NCBI GenBank assembly: GCA_900770805.1
Contig: CAAGLP010000116.1
Location: 1 to 12,380, forward strand
Direction of reading: 5' to 3'
Length of the DNA: 12,380 nt
From: an uncultured Paraprevotella sp.
GTDB taxonomy: Bacteria; Bacteroidota; Bacteroidia; Bacteroidales; Bacteroidaceae
Position numbers and translations under genes: made by a program. The notes under the pieces were generated by a model. The model saw only the letters and a program-made list of their open reading frames with translations, was not told where the DNA came from and did no database searches. Positions 1 to 6,220 of the stretch are shown piece after piece; position 1 is the stretch's first letter, and every line of letters begins with the position of its first letter.

Positions 1-30
1 CTGGAGTTCAGACGTGTGCTCTTCCGATCT
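1..30. other. Illumina TruSeq read 2 adapter remnant (artefact)
   Basis: These 30 bases equal, as I remember the adapter, the last 30 bases of the 34-base TruSeq read 2 adapter, ending in GCTCTTCCGATCT. The adapter ends exactly at base 30 and ordinary AT-rich sequence follows. This is untrimmed library adapter at a contig end, not organism DNA. Bases 31-101, between the adapter and the end of the first gene, hold nothing I can call: no hairpin terminator and no convincing coding start. Confidence 0.96.
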
Positions 31-101
31 GTTCAAGTAAACATAGGAACCTCATGAACAATGGAATAAGCTACTAATGCATAAAGGCAAGATCCAATAT
101 T

Positions 102-1973
102 CTACAAGGACCATGCCCCAAGTTCTTCGCCCTTGGCATTGAGAACACGAAGTGAAAGACTATTACCTTTCTTGCTGAGAACCATCATAGTGGCAGAAGA
201 GACATTTGGAGCTCCACCTATACAAATGGGGAATGGATTAGATATATCTTCTGCAGGATGATAGCGAAAACGATGGGTGTGACCGCTAAGACCTATATCA
301 AAGCTACCCTCTTTCAACAGAGATGTCCACAGTTCGGATGATGGCTGATACTTATCATCATTACCCCATAACGGTATATGGTTCACGAGAACTCGGCGAT
401 TAGCGCTCTTGAACTCACGCGATTTCTTTTCCTCTTTCAGAAAATCGTACTGCTGTTGACGAAAGGCAGAGAAATCGTTGAGTCCGTAATAAACAGGTTG
501 GTCATCGGGCTTGTCCTCTCCACAATCAAGTATCACGAAACGGGTATCGCCCCAACTGAACGCTCCGTAGGTCTTACCTCCCGGTTTGTCTAACAAGGAA
601 GGTAAGGCAGCGGAATAGAAACCTCGGATTTCATGATTACCACGAACAAAAAAGGTTGGTATCTGCTCGGCATGAAAAGCAGAAACGAGGCGATGCAGCA
701 TGTGCATGGCATCTTCTCTGGAGAAGGGGTCGGGCATACAATCACCATTGAACATGATAAAGTCATGCGGTATGATTTCCGCAAGCCCAGACATCAACGT
801 TATTGTCTCCGCATCTCTGTGAAGGTCGTTGAATACGAGAGCGGTGAAATCGGTCTGTTTTTCCTGTGGCAAACGGAAGGAGTAGAAATCTGTAACCTGT
901 GTATTGCCCAGAATCTTGTCATATGCGCCATAGTGAAGAATTTCCTGAGCGCACACCCTGTAATAGTACTTACCTCCAGGTTGCAGGCCCTCCAGACGCA
1001 CCTTATGCTCTATGTCATGACAAACGGCTTGCCCAGCATATTCCATACGTATACGCTGCAGGTTTAAGGTATCCTGTCCATACTCTACCCAAGCATGTGC
1101 CAGAGTGCGCGTTTGAAACATGATGGAGATGGCTTCTGGGGAGGGATTCTGCAGATAGGGGTTGCCATAAAGTATCTGTTTCATCGGTGTCTTCAACTGA
1201 AAACGGAGCAACACGGGTAGATGATCGGAGACACGACTACGTGACAAAACCTTGGTTTCACGCAAAACCAAAGGCTCACCACTACAATTATAAGAGGCTA
1301 TGTAGTCTATGCACTTCTTGGGGGAATGTGCGGGATAGGTATACTTATCTTTGGGAGAGAGTACAGTGAAATCATGCTCTAATTGCTTTATGAAATCGGA
1401 TTCAGGGGTGGCATTAAAATCACCGGCCAATAGAAAAGGTTTGGTGCTACTCTGAGCTTCGGCAAGGATAAGTGATGCAGACGCCATGCGGTCCTCATCG
1501 GTAAGCGACAGATGCGTGTTTGCCAACACAATGTCCTGAAATTCTGCCACAAGCATTATTCTTGCCTCTTCCCTACCGGGCAAGGCAATCTTTCGAACAG
1601 CAAGTGGTTTCTGCTTGGATAAAATCCCAAGACCATACTTTCCACCGTCATAGTCTATAGAGGAACCATAAACGGAGTAGTAACGTGAGAGAATGGCCAG
1701 TTCTCGAAGAACATCCTTACCCTTACTTCGACCTGTAATACTGTCCAGTTCCTGAATGGCTATAAAATCAGCATCTGTCTGATGAATAGTCCTTACAACA
1801 TCATCAAAATCCACCTGCCCGTCGTCCGTGGTGGCATTTCTGATATTGTAGGTCAGCACCGTCTTCATTTTGGGCATATAAGGGGAAACCTGTGCCTTAA
1901 CGAGCAACGTTTCTGCCAAGACGCACAATAGGGCGACGACAAGGGCAAATGTTCTGCGATTGAGAGTATTCAT
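102..1973 (-). CDS. Secreted dual phosphoesterase: EEP-family domain fused to calcineurin-like metallophosphoesterase
   Basis: A 623-residue exported protein with two separate hydrolase folds. Residues 1-27 form a signal peptide (hydrophobic core 9-25, likely cleavage VKA|Q). Residues about 38-260 are an endonuclease/exonuclease/phosphatase domain: TYNIRN at 41-46, QELD at 74-77 (Glu75, metal), H154, GDFN at 184-187, IDY at 222-224, and SDH at 249-251. Residues about 265-370 look like the fibronectin-III-like domain that precedes purple acid phosphatases (GGKYYYRV at 333-340). Residues about 376-605 are a metallophosphoesterase: D383 and H385, GD at 410-411, GNHE at 445-448, H532, and GHTH at 564-567. 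Both active sites look complete. The ATG at 1971-1973 fits the signal peptide and a promoter just upstream. The substrate is unknown; phosphate esters, nucleotides or extracellular DNA are all possible. It runs divergently from lpxK. The two domain calls are firm; the function is not. Confidence 0.9.
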   Translation of the reverse strand: MNTLNRRTFALVVALLCVLAETLLVKAQVSPYMPKMKTVLTYNIRNATTDDGQVDFDDVVRTIHQTDADFIAIQELDSITGRSKGKDVLRELAILSRYYSVYGSSIDYDGGKYGLGILSKQKPLAVRKIALPGREEARIMLVAEFQDIVLANTHLSLTDEDRMASASLILAEAQSSTKPFLLAGDFNATPESDFIKQLEHDFTVLSPKDKYTYPAHSPKKCIDYIASYNCSGEPLVLRETKVLSRSRVSDHLPVLLRFQLKTPMKQILYGNPYLQNPSPEAISIMFQTRTLAHAWVEYGQDTLNLQRIRMEYAGQAVCHDIEHKVRLEGLQPGGKYYYRVCAQEILHYGAYDKILGNTQVTDFYSFRLPQEKQTDFTALVFNDLHRDAETITLMSGLAEIIPHDFIMFNGDCMPDPFSREDAMHMLHRLVSAFHAEQIPTFFVRGNHEIRGFYSAALPSLLDKPGGKTYGAFSWGDTRFVILDCGEDKPDDQPVYYGLNDFSAFRQQQYDFLKEEKKSREFKSANRRVLVNHIPLWGNDDKYQPSSELWTSLLKEGSFDIGLSGHTHRFRYHPAEDISNPFPICIGGAPNVSSATMMVLSKKGNSLSLRVLNAKGEELGAWSL

Positions 1974-1992
1974 AGATATTGATTTATGCTAA

Positions 1993-2023
1993 CAAAGATA
2001 GCGCGAAACATCTACAAGACAAC
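1993..2023 (-). promoter_or_regulatory. Candidate Bacteroidetes-type promoter for the secreted phosphoesterase
   Basis: Read on the minus strand, TATCTTTG (1993-2000) matches the TAnnTTTG -7 box exactly. Nineteen bases further upstream lies GTTG (2020-2023), three of four matches to the -33 TTTG. Transcription would start near 1986, leaving a very short AT-rich leader of about 13 bases before the ATG at 1973. The -33 match is imperfect, so this is probable rather than certain. Confidence 0.5.
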
Positions 2024-2082
2024 AATACACTTCAAAATTGAAGCGCCAGAAGGTGCAACGTAGGCAAAATAAAGCAAATGAC

Positions 2083-2113
2083 TTTGATTATTTAAATAAA
2101 AACGCTATCTTTG
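2083..2113 (+). promoter_or_regulatory. Bacteroidetes-type promoter for the lpxK operon
   Basis: TTTG at 2083-2086, a 19-base spacer, and TATCTTTG at 2106-2113 match the Bacteroides primary sigma factor consensus (TTTG, 19-21 bases, TAnnTTTG) at every fixed position. Transcription should start near 2120, about 30 bases before the ATG at 2149. Because the promoter lies downstream of the open TTG at 2038, it also decides the start of lpxK. It drives the whole lpxK, phosphorylase, thiL operon, since no other promoter is visible before 5144. Confidence 0.7.
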
Positions 2114-2148
2114 TTCGCCTAAAAAAACACCATAAGACTAACAACCCC

Positions 2149-3240
2149 ATGGAAGGAGAACTCATACGCAAAAACCTTTGGCTGGCACCGTTTGCCTACA
2201 TCTACGGGTTGGCTACAGCCTTAAGGAACCGTCTCTTTGACTGGGGCATTCTGGAAAGCAGGAAATACGACATACCCATTATCTCCGTGGGCAACATCAC
2301 CATCGGAGGTACAGGAAAGACTCCACACATAGAATATCTCATTCGTCTGCTTTCGCCAAAATACAAGGTGGCGGTACTGAGCCGTGGTTACAAACGCAAG
2401 AGCCATGGCTATGTGCTGGCAACAGAGGACACCCCAATGGAGTTGATTGGCGACGAGCCATGGCAGATGGCACAGAAATTCCCACACATCTACATTGCGG
2501 TGGATGCCAACAGACGAAACGGTATAGAGAGACTGATGACCGATGCCGAGACCAAGGACGTGCAGGTAATTTTGCTGGACGACGCCTTCCAACACAGATA
2601 CGTATCGCCAGGAAGGAACATTCTGCTTACGGACTATCACAGGCTCATCACTCAGGACATGCTACTGCCTGCAGGCAGGCTTCGTGAATCGTCCCAAGGC
2701 AAGGAGCGAGCCAACATGGTCATCGTGACAAAATGCCCGGAGGTCATATCGCCAATGCAATACCGCATCATCGCGGAGGCCCTACAGTTGAGACCTTACC
2801 AGCACTTGTTCTTCAGCACCGTGAAGTACGGAAAGATGGTGAACCTGCTGACGCATAAGATGTGCAGCATGACAGAAATGAGCAAGTACAACGTACTACT
2901 GATAACAGGCATAGGCTGTCCAAAGCAAATGAGCCTAGACGTCAGGGAACGTTTCGCTTCGGTAAAAAGTTTGGATTTCCGCGACCACCACTACTATACA
3001 CAGGCAGATATCCAAGCCATATCCCTAGAACTGGACACGATTCCAGAGCCTAGAATCATCATCACCACCGAAAAGGACACCACCAGGCTGATGACCATAG
3101 ACTCACTGCCAGAGGATATCGTCAAACACATCTGGGTGCTACCCATAGGCATACGCATCATGCAAGAGAAGGAAAGAATGTTCAACGATAAAATCACAGG
3201 TTATGTACAAAAGAATCTTAGAGACAGCAGAATGGCTTAA
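2149..3240 (+). CDS. lpxK: Tetraacyldisaccharide 4'-kinase (lipid A 4'-kinase)
   Basis: LpxK transfers phosphate from ATP to the 4' position of the tetraacyl disaccharide 1-phosphate, making lipid IVA at the inner face of the cytoplasmic membrane. The 363-residue product has the family landmarks in order: an amphipathic/hydrophobic N-terminal segment (NLWLAPFAYIYG, 9-20), the P-loop GGTGKTP (53-59), SRGY (78-81), GDEP (101-104), LDDAFQHR (143-150), LPAGRLRE (173-180), FRDHH (277-281) and TTEKD (306-310). The frame stays open back to a TTG at 2038. I chose the ATG at 2149 because the product then begins as LpxK proteins usually do, and because the consensus promoter lies between the two. Its 3' end overlaps the next gene by 38 bases. 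LpxK implies a Gram-negative envelope with lipid A. Confidence 0.95.
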   Translation: MEGELIRKNLWLAPFAYIYGLATALRNRLFDWGILESRKYDIPIISVGNITIGGTGKTPHIEYLIRLLSPKYKVAVLSRGYKRKSHGYVLATEDTPMELIGDEPWQMAQKFPHIYIAVDANRRNGIERLMTDAETKDVQVILLDDAFQHRYVSPGRNILLTDYHRLITQDMLLPAGRLRESSQGKERANMVIVTKCPEVISPMQYRIIAEALQLRPYQHLFFSTVKYGKMVNLLTHKMCSMTEMSKYNVLLITGIGCPKQMSLDVRERFASVKSLDFRDHHYYTQADIQAISLELDTIPEPRIIITTEKDTTRLMTIDSLPEDIVKHIWVLPIGIRIMQEKERMFNDKITGYVQKNLRDSRMA

Positions 3241-4012
3241 AGCCAAGATGTCAACAAAGCCTGAAACAGCCATCATCCTGGGCACCGGTCTGGGCGAACT
3301 GGCTAAAGAAATAGAAAAAGAACTAACCATACCCTATGCTGAGATACCCAATTTCCCTGTCAGCACCGTTGAAGGCCATGCTGGTGCGTTGATATTCGGC
3401 AAGTTGGGAGGAAAGGACATCCTGGCCATGGAGGGTCGTTTCCACTATTACGAGGGTTATGACATGAAGCAGGTCACCTTCCCCATACGTGTAATGCACG
3501 AACTTGGCATCAAGACACTTTTCGTGAGCAATGCTGCCGGAGGCACAAACCCCAGCTTCCGTGTGGGCGACCTGATGATTATCACTGACCAGATAAACTT
3601 CATGCCCGAGAATCCTCTGCGTGGAGCAAACATCCCTCAGGGCCCCCGTTTCCCCGACATGGGACATGCCTACGACCCCGACCTCATAGATCTGGCCAAC
3701 ACTATTGCGCATGAGAAGTCCATAAATGTGCGTCATGGTGTATACCTGGCCACACAGGGCCCCACATACGAAACTCCCGCGGAATACCGCATGTTTGCAC
3801 ACTGGGGAGCCGATGCTGTAGGCATGAGCACTGTGCCCGAAGTTATCGTAGCACGCCATTGTGGCATACGCTGCTTTGGTATAAGCATAATTACCGACCT
3901 TGGAGGCCATGCACAAGTGGTGAAGGTTACGCACGAGGATGTGCAGAAAGCCGCAGCCGAAGCACAGCCACGCATGGCAGCCATCATGGGCGAGATGATA
4001 GCACGTTCCTGA
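3203..4012 (+). CDS. punA: Purine nucleoside phosphorylase, trimeric (PNP-I) type
   Basis: Cleaves purine (deoxy)nucleosides with phosphate to free base and (deoxy)ribose 1-phosphate, a cytoplasmic salvage step. At 269 residues it is close to the family's usual size and collinear with the human enzyme. Visible motifs are GTGLG (27-31, phosphate loop), GHAG (58-61), GRFHYYEGY (78-86), SNAAGG (109-114), GPTYET (186-191, with the purine-binding Glu190) and GMSTVPEV (207-214). The residue matching human Asn243, which reads the 6-position of the base, is Asp232 in SIITDLGG. In the human enzyme Asn-to-Asp at this site is known to shift preference toward 6-aminopurines, so adenosine use is possible. 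The ATG at 3203 lies inside lpxK in another frame; it gives the usual N-terminus (MYKRILETAEWL), so a 38-base overlap is accepted. thiL follows 46 bases downstream. Confidence 0.93.
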   Translation: MYKRILETAEWLKAKMSTKPETAIILGTGLGELAKEIEKELTIPYAEIPNFPVSTVEGHAGALIFGKLGGKDILAMEGRFHYYEGYDMKQVTFPIRVMHELGIKTLFVSNAAGGTNPSFRVGDLMIITDQINFMPENPLRGANIPQGPRFPDMGHAYDPDLIDLANTIAHEKSINVRHGVYLATQGPTYETPAEYRMFAHWGADAVGMSTVPEVIVARHCGIRCFGISIITDLGGHAQVVKVTHEDVQKAAAEAQPRMAAIMGEMIARS

Positions 4013-4058
4013 TTTCATCCACCCACACGTACTGAACACATAAACACATAATCTGACT

Positions 4059-5144
4059 TTGGAAATAGCAGAATTGGGTGAGTTTGGTTTGATAAAACAC
4101 CTCACCAAGGAGATAGAACCCTGCCATGAATCCACCCGCAAGGGTGTTGGCGATGATTGTGCCGTTATAGGCACCGATACAGAAAACTGCACCCTCATCA
4201 CTACTGATCTACTGATGGAAGGTGTGCATTTCGACCTCACCTATATGCCCATGCGCCATTTGGGTTACAAAGCTGTGATGGTGAACCTTAGCGACGTTTA
4301 TGCTATGAACGGCACACCACAGCAGATTACAATAAGCCTGGCCATCAGCAAGCGATTCAAGGTGGAGGATATAGAGGAGCTGTACGCAGGCATGCGTCTT
4401 GCATGCGAGCAGCATAAAGTAGACATCGTGGGTGGCGACACCACCAGCAGCATGACGGGACTGGCCATTAGCATCACCGCTATAGGCACTGCTAAGGCAG
4501 AGGATATAGCCTACCGCAGCGGAGCCAAAGAGACTGACCTCATCTGCGTGTCGGGCAATCTGGGTGCCGCCTACATGGGGCTACAGACTCTTGAGCGTGA
4601 GAAGGCTGTCTACAACCAACAAGTGAAGGAGGCCATTGAACAGGCCAACCGCACTGGCAGTAATGCCAACGAGGCCATAGCACAGATACCACAACCCGAC
4701 TTTGCCGGTAAGGAGTACATTCTGGAGCGCCAAATGAAGCCCGAGGCCCGCAAGGACATCATCGAGCGTCTGCGTCAGGCTGGTGTGAAGATAACCTCCA
4801 TGATAGACATTTCCGACGGACTGAGTAGCGAACTGATGCACATCTGTGAGCAAAGCCAGTGTGGATGCCGCATCTACGAGGAACGTATTCCCCTGGACTA
4901 TCAGACTGCTGTGGCTGCCGAGGAGTTCAACCTCAATGTCAGTACATGTGCCCTAAATGGTGGCGAGGACTACGAACTGCTCTTTACAGTGCCCCTCACC
5001 GCCAACGAGTTGGTTAGCGCCATAGAGGACGTGAAGGTCATAGGCTACATCACCAAGCCCGAACTTGGCAAAGCACTCATCAGCCGTGACGGTAACGAGT
5101 TCGAACTCAAAGCCCAGGGATGGAACCATATGGCAGAGGAATAA
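4059..5144 (+). CDS. thiL: Thiamine-monophosphate kinase
   Basis: ThiL phosphorylates thiamine monophosphate with ATP to thiamine diphosphate, the last step of cofactor synthesis in many bacteria. The 361-residue product shows GDDCAV (31-36), TTDLLMEGVHFD (48-59), VNLSDVYAMNG (75-85), GGDTTSS (125-131), SGNLG (165-169), DISDGLSSEL (250-259) and GGEDYELLFT (301-310), the Mg/ATP-binding and PurM-like fold signatures in order. It is somewhat longer than the E. coli protein, partly through a polar Glu/Gln/Asn-rich insert at about 179-219. The start is unusual: upstream the frame closes at the TAA at 4041-4043, and no in-frame ATG exists before the conserved LGEFGLI segment. Initiation must therefore use TTG at 4059 (chosen) or CTG at 4053. 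It is the last gene of the operon and is followed by a strong hairpin. Confidence 0.93.
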   Translation: MEIAELGEFGLIKHLTKEIEPCHESTRKGVGDDCAVIGTDTENCTLITTDLLMEGVHFDLTYMPMRHLGYKAVMVNLSDVYAMNGTPQQITISLAISKRFKVEDIEELYAGMRLACEQHKVDIVGGDTTSSMTGLAISITAIGTAKAEDIAYRSGAKETDLICVSGNLGAAYMGLQTLEREKAVYNQQVKEAIEQANRTGSNANEAIAQIPQPDFAGKEYILERQMKPEARKDIIERLRQAGVKITSMIDISDGLSSELMHICEQSQCGCRIYEERIPLDYQTAVAAEEFNLNVSTCALNGGEDYELLFTVPLTANELVSAIEDVKVIGYITKPELGKALISRDGNEFELKAQGWNHMAEE

Positions 5145-5169
5145 AAGATTGACCAAAGAAATACACATA

Positions 5170-5205
5170 AATAAGGAGAGACACATTGAAGTGTCTCTCC
5201 TTATT
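5170..5205. terminator. Perfect 15-bp hairpin between convergent genes, probable bidirectional terminator
   Basis: Bases 5170-5184 pair without mismatch with 5191-5205 around a six-base loop (ATTGAA). The core is GGAGAGACAC / GTGTCTCTCC, flanked by A:T pairs, and AT-rich sequence follows on both sides. It lies 25 bases after the thiL stop and about 80 bases past the end of the convergent PepSY-like gene. Position and symmetry suit termination from either direction. Confidence 0.8.
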
Positions 5206-5285
5206 ATATTCTATCATGCCCCCTTGTCGCTTTTGTTAAACTTTCCCTGACTTTGGAGGTGAAATTAAAAATAAGTTATTGCTAT

Positions 5286-5732
5286 TCAATCGTCCATACG
5301 GAGGAACTTACCCTTGGCATTGAACACCAACTCCATGTCGTTATTCAGTTCTAGCAGTTGCTTCTTGCCGTCCTTCGACCACTCCGTTATTTTGGCATTG
5401 GGGAATGCGCCTTTCACATACGAGAGCACATTAGCAGGTACTACCGACTGAGGCAGAGCTGCACCTCTGCTCTCGGACTCGATGTCCTTAACATTGCCTT
5501 TTTTGTCAAACTCCAGTTTGTAAGAGTACTTGCCGTTGCCCACGTAAACTGTATAGTCTACATCCAGGACATCCCTGTCCTTCTCAAAGAAGTTAATCTC
5601 ATAGCCACTAAAATGTTTGGTTATAAAGTCTGTAGCATTCTTGGGCAGGTTGCAGCAACTCTGGGCCCAAATGGGCAGTGCACTGAATAAGGCGAGGATT
5701 GCAACGAAAGCAATGGACAAAGTCTTTTTCAT
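5286..5732 (-). CDS. Secreted PepSY-like domain protein (DUF2874 type)
   Basis: A 148-residue exported protein. Residues 1-23 form a signal peptide (MKKTLSIAFVAILALFSALP core, cleavage likely WA|QS). The CC at 26-27 is not preceded by a lipobox, so a soluble periplasmic protein is more likely than a lipoprotein. The mature part reads as two similar halves, about 29-86 and 92-147. Each opens with a Leu-Pro helix (LPKNATDFITKHF; LPQSVVPANVLSYV) and continues with strands ending in a turn of the KKGNVKDIE or AKGKFLRMDD kind. This is the PepSY-like pattern abundant in Bacteroidales. The molecular role is not known; inhibitory or ligand-binding roles have been suggested for the fold. It stands alone, convergent with thiL, with its own candidate promoter about 100 bases upstream. 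Confidence 0.8.
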   Translation of the reverse strand: MKKTLSIAFVAILALFSALPIWAQSCCNLPKNATDFITKHFSGYEINFFEKDRDVLDVDYTVYVGNGKYSYKLEFDKKGNVKDIESESRGAALPQSVVPANVLSYVKGAFPNAKITEWSKDGKKQLLELNNDMELVFNAKGKFLRMDD

Positions 5733-5829
5733 AGTGATAATACGTTTTTTGTATGTTCTATACCTAATTATATTTATTCTCTAACCAAATCGGAAGAAGC
5801 TTCTGTGCTATCTCCCTTTGGTCACGATG

Positions 5830-5860
5830 CAAATGTAGGCACTTTCTCACACACACGAAA
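5830..5860 (-). promoter_or_regulatory. Candidate promoter for the PepSY-like gene
   Basis: On the minus strand TACATTTG (5830-5837) matches TAnnTTTG exactly, and TTTC (5857-5860) sits 19 bases upstream with three of four matches to the -33 TTTG. Transcription would start near 5823, giving a leader of about 90 bases. Spacing and the perfect -7 box support it; the region is AT-rich, so a chance match is possible. Confidence 0.45.
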
Positions 5861-5953
5861 ATATATTTTCACATTTGTAAAGACTACAATTCTTTATTTC
5901 CATTTTTTTCACTAAAAGCACAATAACCTTATCATTCCTTAGGATTTTCTGTA

Positions 5954-5972
5954 TGATAACAAGGCGTTATCA
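5954..5972. promoter_or_regulatory. Inverted repeat TGATAAC-N5-GTTATCA, possible operator
   Basis: A perfect 7-bp inverted repeat with a five-base spacer (AAGGC). A further TTATC half-site lies at 5929-5933. It lies about 250 bases upstream of the GH92 start and about 220 bases upstream of the PepSY-like start, in DNA with no gene. The form fits a dimeric regulator's binding site, or a small hairpin. No regulator is encoded in the window, so any link to expression of either gene is inference. Confidence 0.3.
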
Positions 5973-6220
5973 GGACCCGGTGCGTGAGTATCCATACTGC
6001 TTAAAGGGCAAAGATTCAACACCATTCCTACCCTTTGAGAGGTCTTATGGGAACATTTTCACAAAAAACTACACTTTCTGTGGCAAAACACATAAGAAAG
6101 CAGATAAAAATCACGAACTTTGTATGGTAACACAAAGCCTACTGTTCAAGACTTTTTATAGAAACAATATAAAAATAAAAACTTAAGTCACCCAATACCT
6201 TTACAAAGAAAATACGAAAC

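Larger units (their letters stand above)
5733..6220. other. 488-base AT-rich intergenic region between divergent genes
   Basis: This gap separates the start of the PepSY-like gene (minus) from that of the GH92-peptidase gene (plus). The left part holds a minus-strand promoter candidate (5830-5860) and a 10-bp palindrome AGAAGCTTCT (5795-5804) inside the predicted leader. The right part holds a dyad at 5954-5972 and a very A/T-rich stretch at 6155-6185. I found no good TTTG/TAnnTTTG pair for the GH92 gene: TACCTTTA at 6196-6203 has a 7 of 8 match but no -33 box and would leave too short a leader. TTTG at 6119-6122 is followed only by a poor -7 box. No tRNA or recognised riboswitch is visible. 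Confidence 0.6.

Noticed and set aside
1947..1961. A Tat-like NRRTF in the signal peptide of the dual phosphoesterase.
   Set aside because: Twin Arg is common by chance in basic n-regions, the hydrophobic core is strong as in Sec signals, and nothing in the window shows a Tat pathway.
2038..2148. N-terminal extension of lpxK from a TTG at 2038.
   Set aside because: A consensus promoter (2083-2113) lies inside it, and the extension is a Lys/Asn/Gln-rich stretch unlike LpxK N-termini.
3323..4240. A 305-codon antisense frame opposite the phosphorylase gene and the thiL start.
   Set aside because: It mirrors the codon pattern of the well-supported sense genes and its translation is rich in Cys, His and Val without any known motif.
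5953..6186. A 77-codon plus-strand open frame upstream of the GH92 gene, starting MITRRYQDP.
   Set aside because: No recognisable domain, signal peptide or promoter; it covers the dyad and ends in an A/T-rich tract typical of non-coding DNA. It is kept only as a remote leader-peptide possibility.
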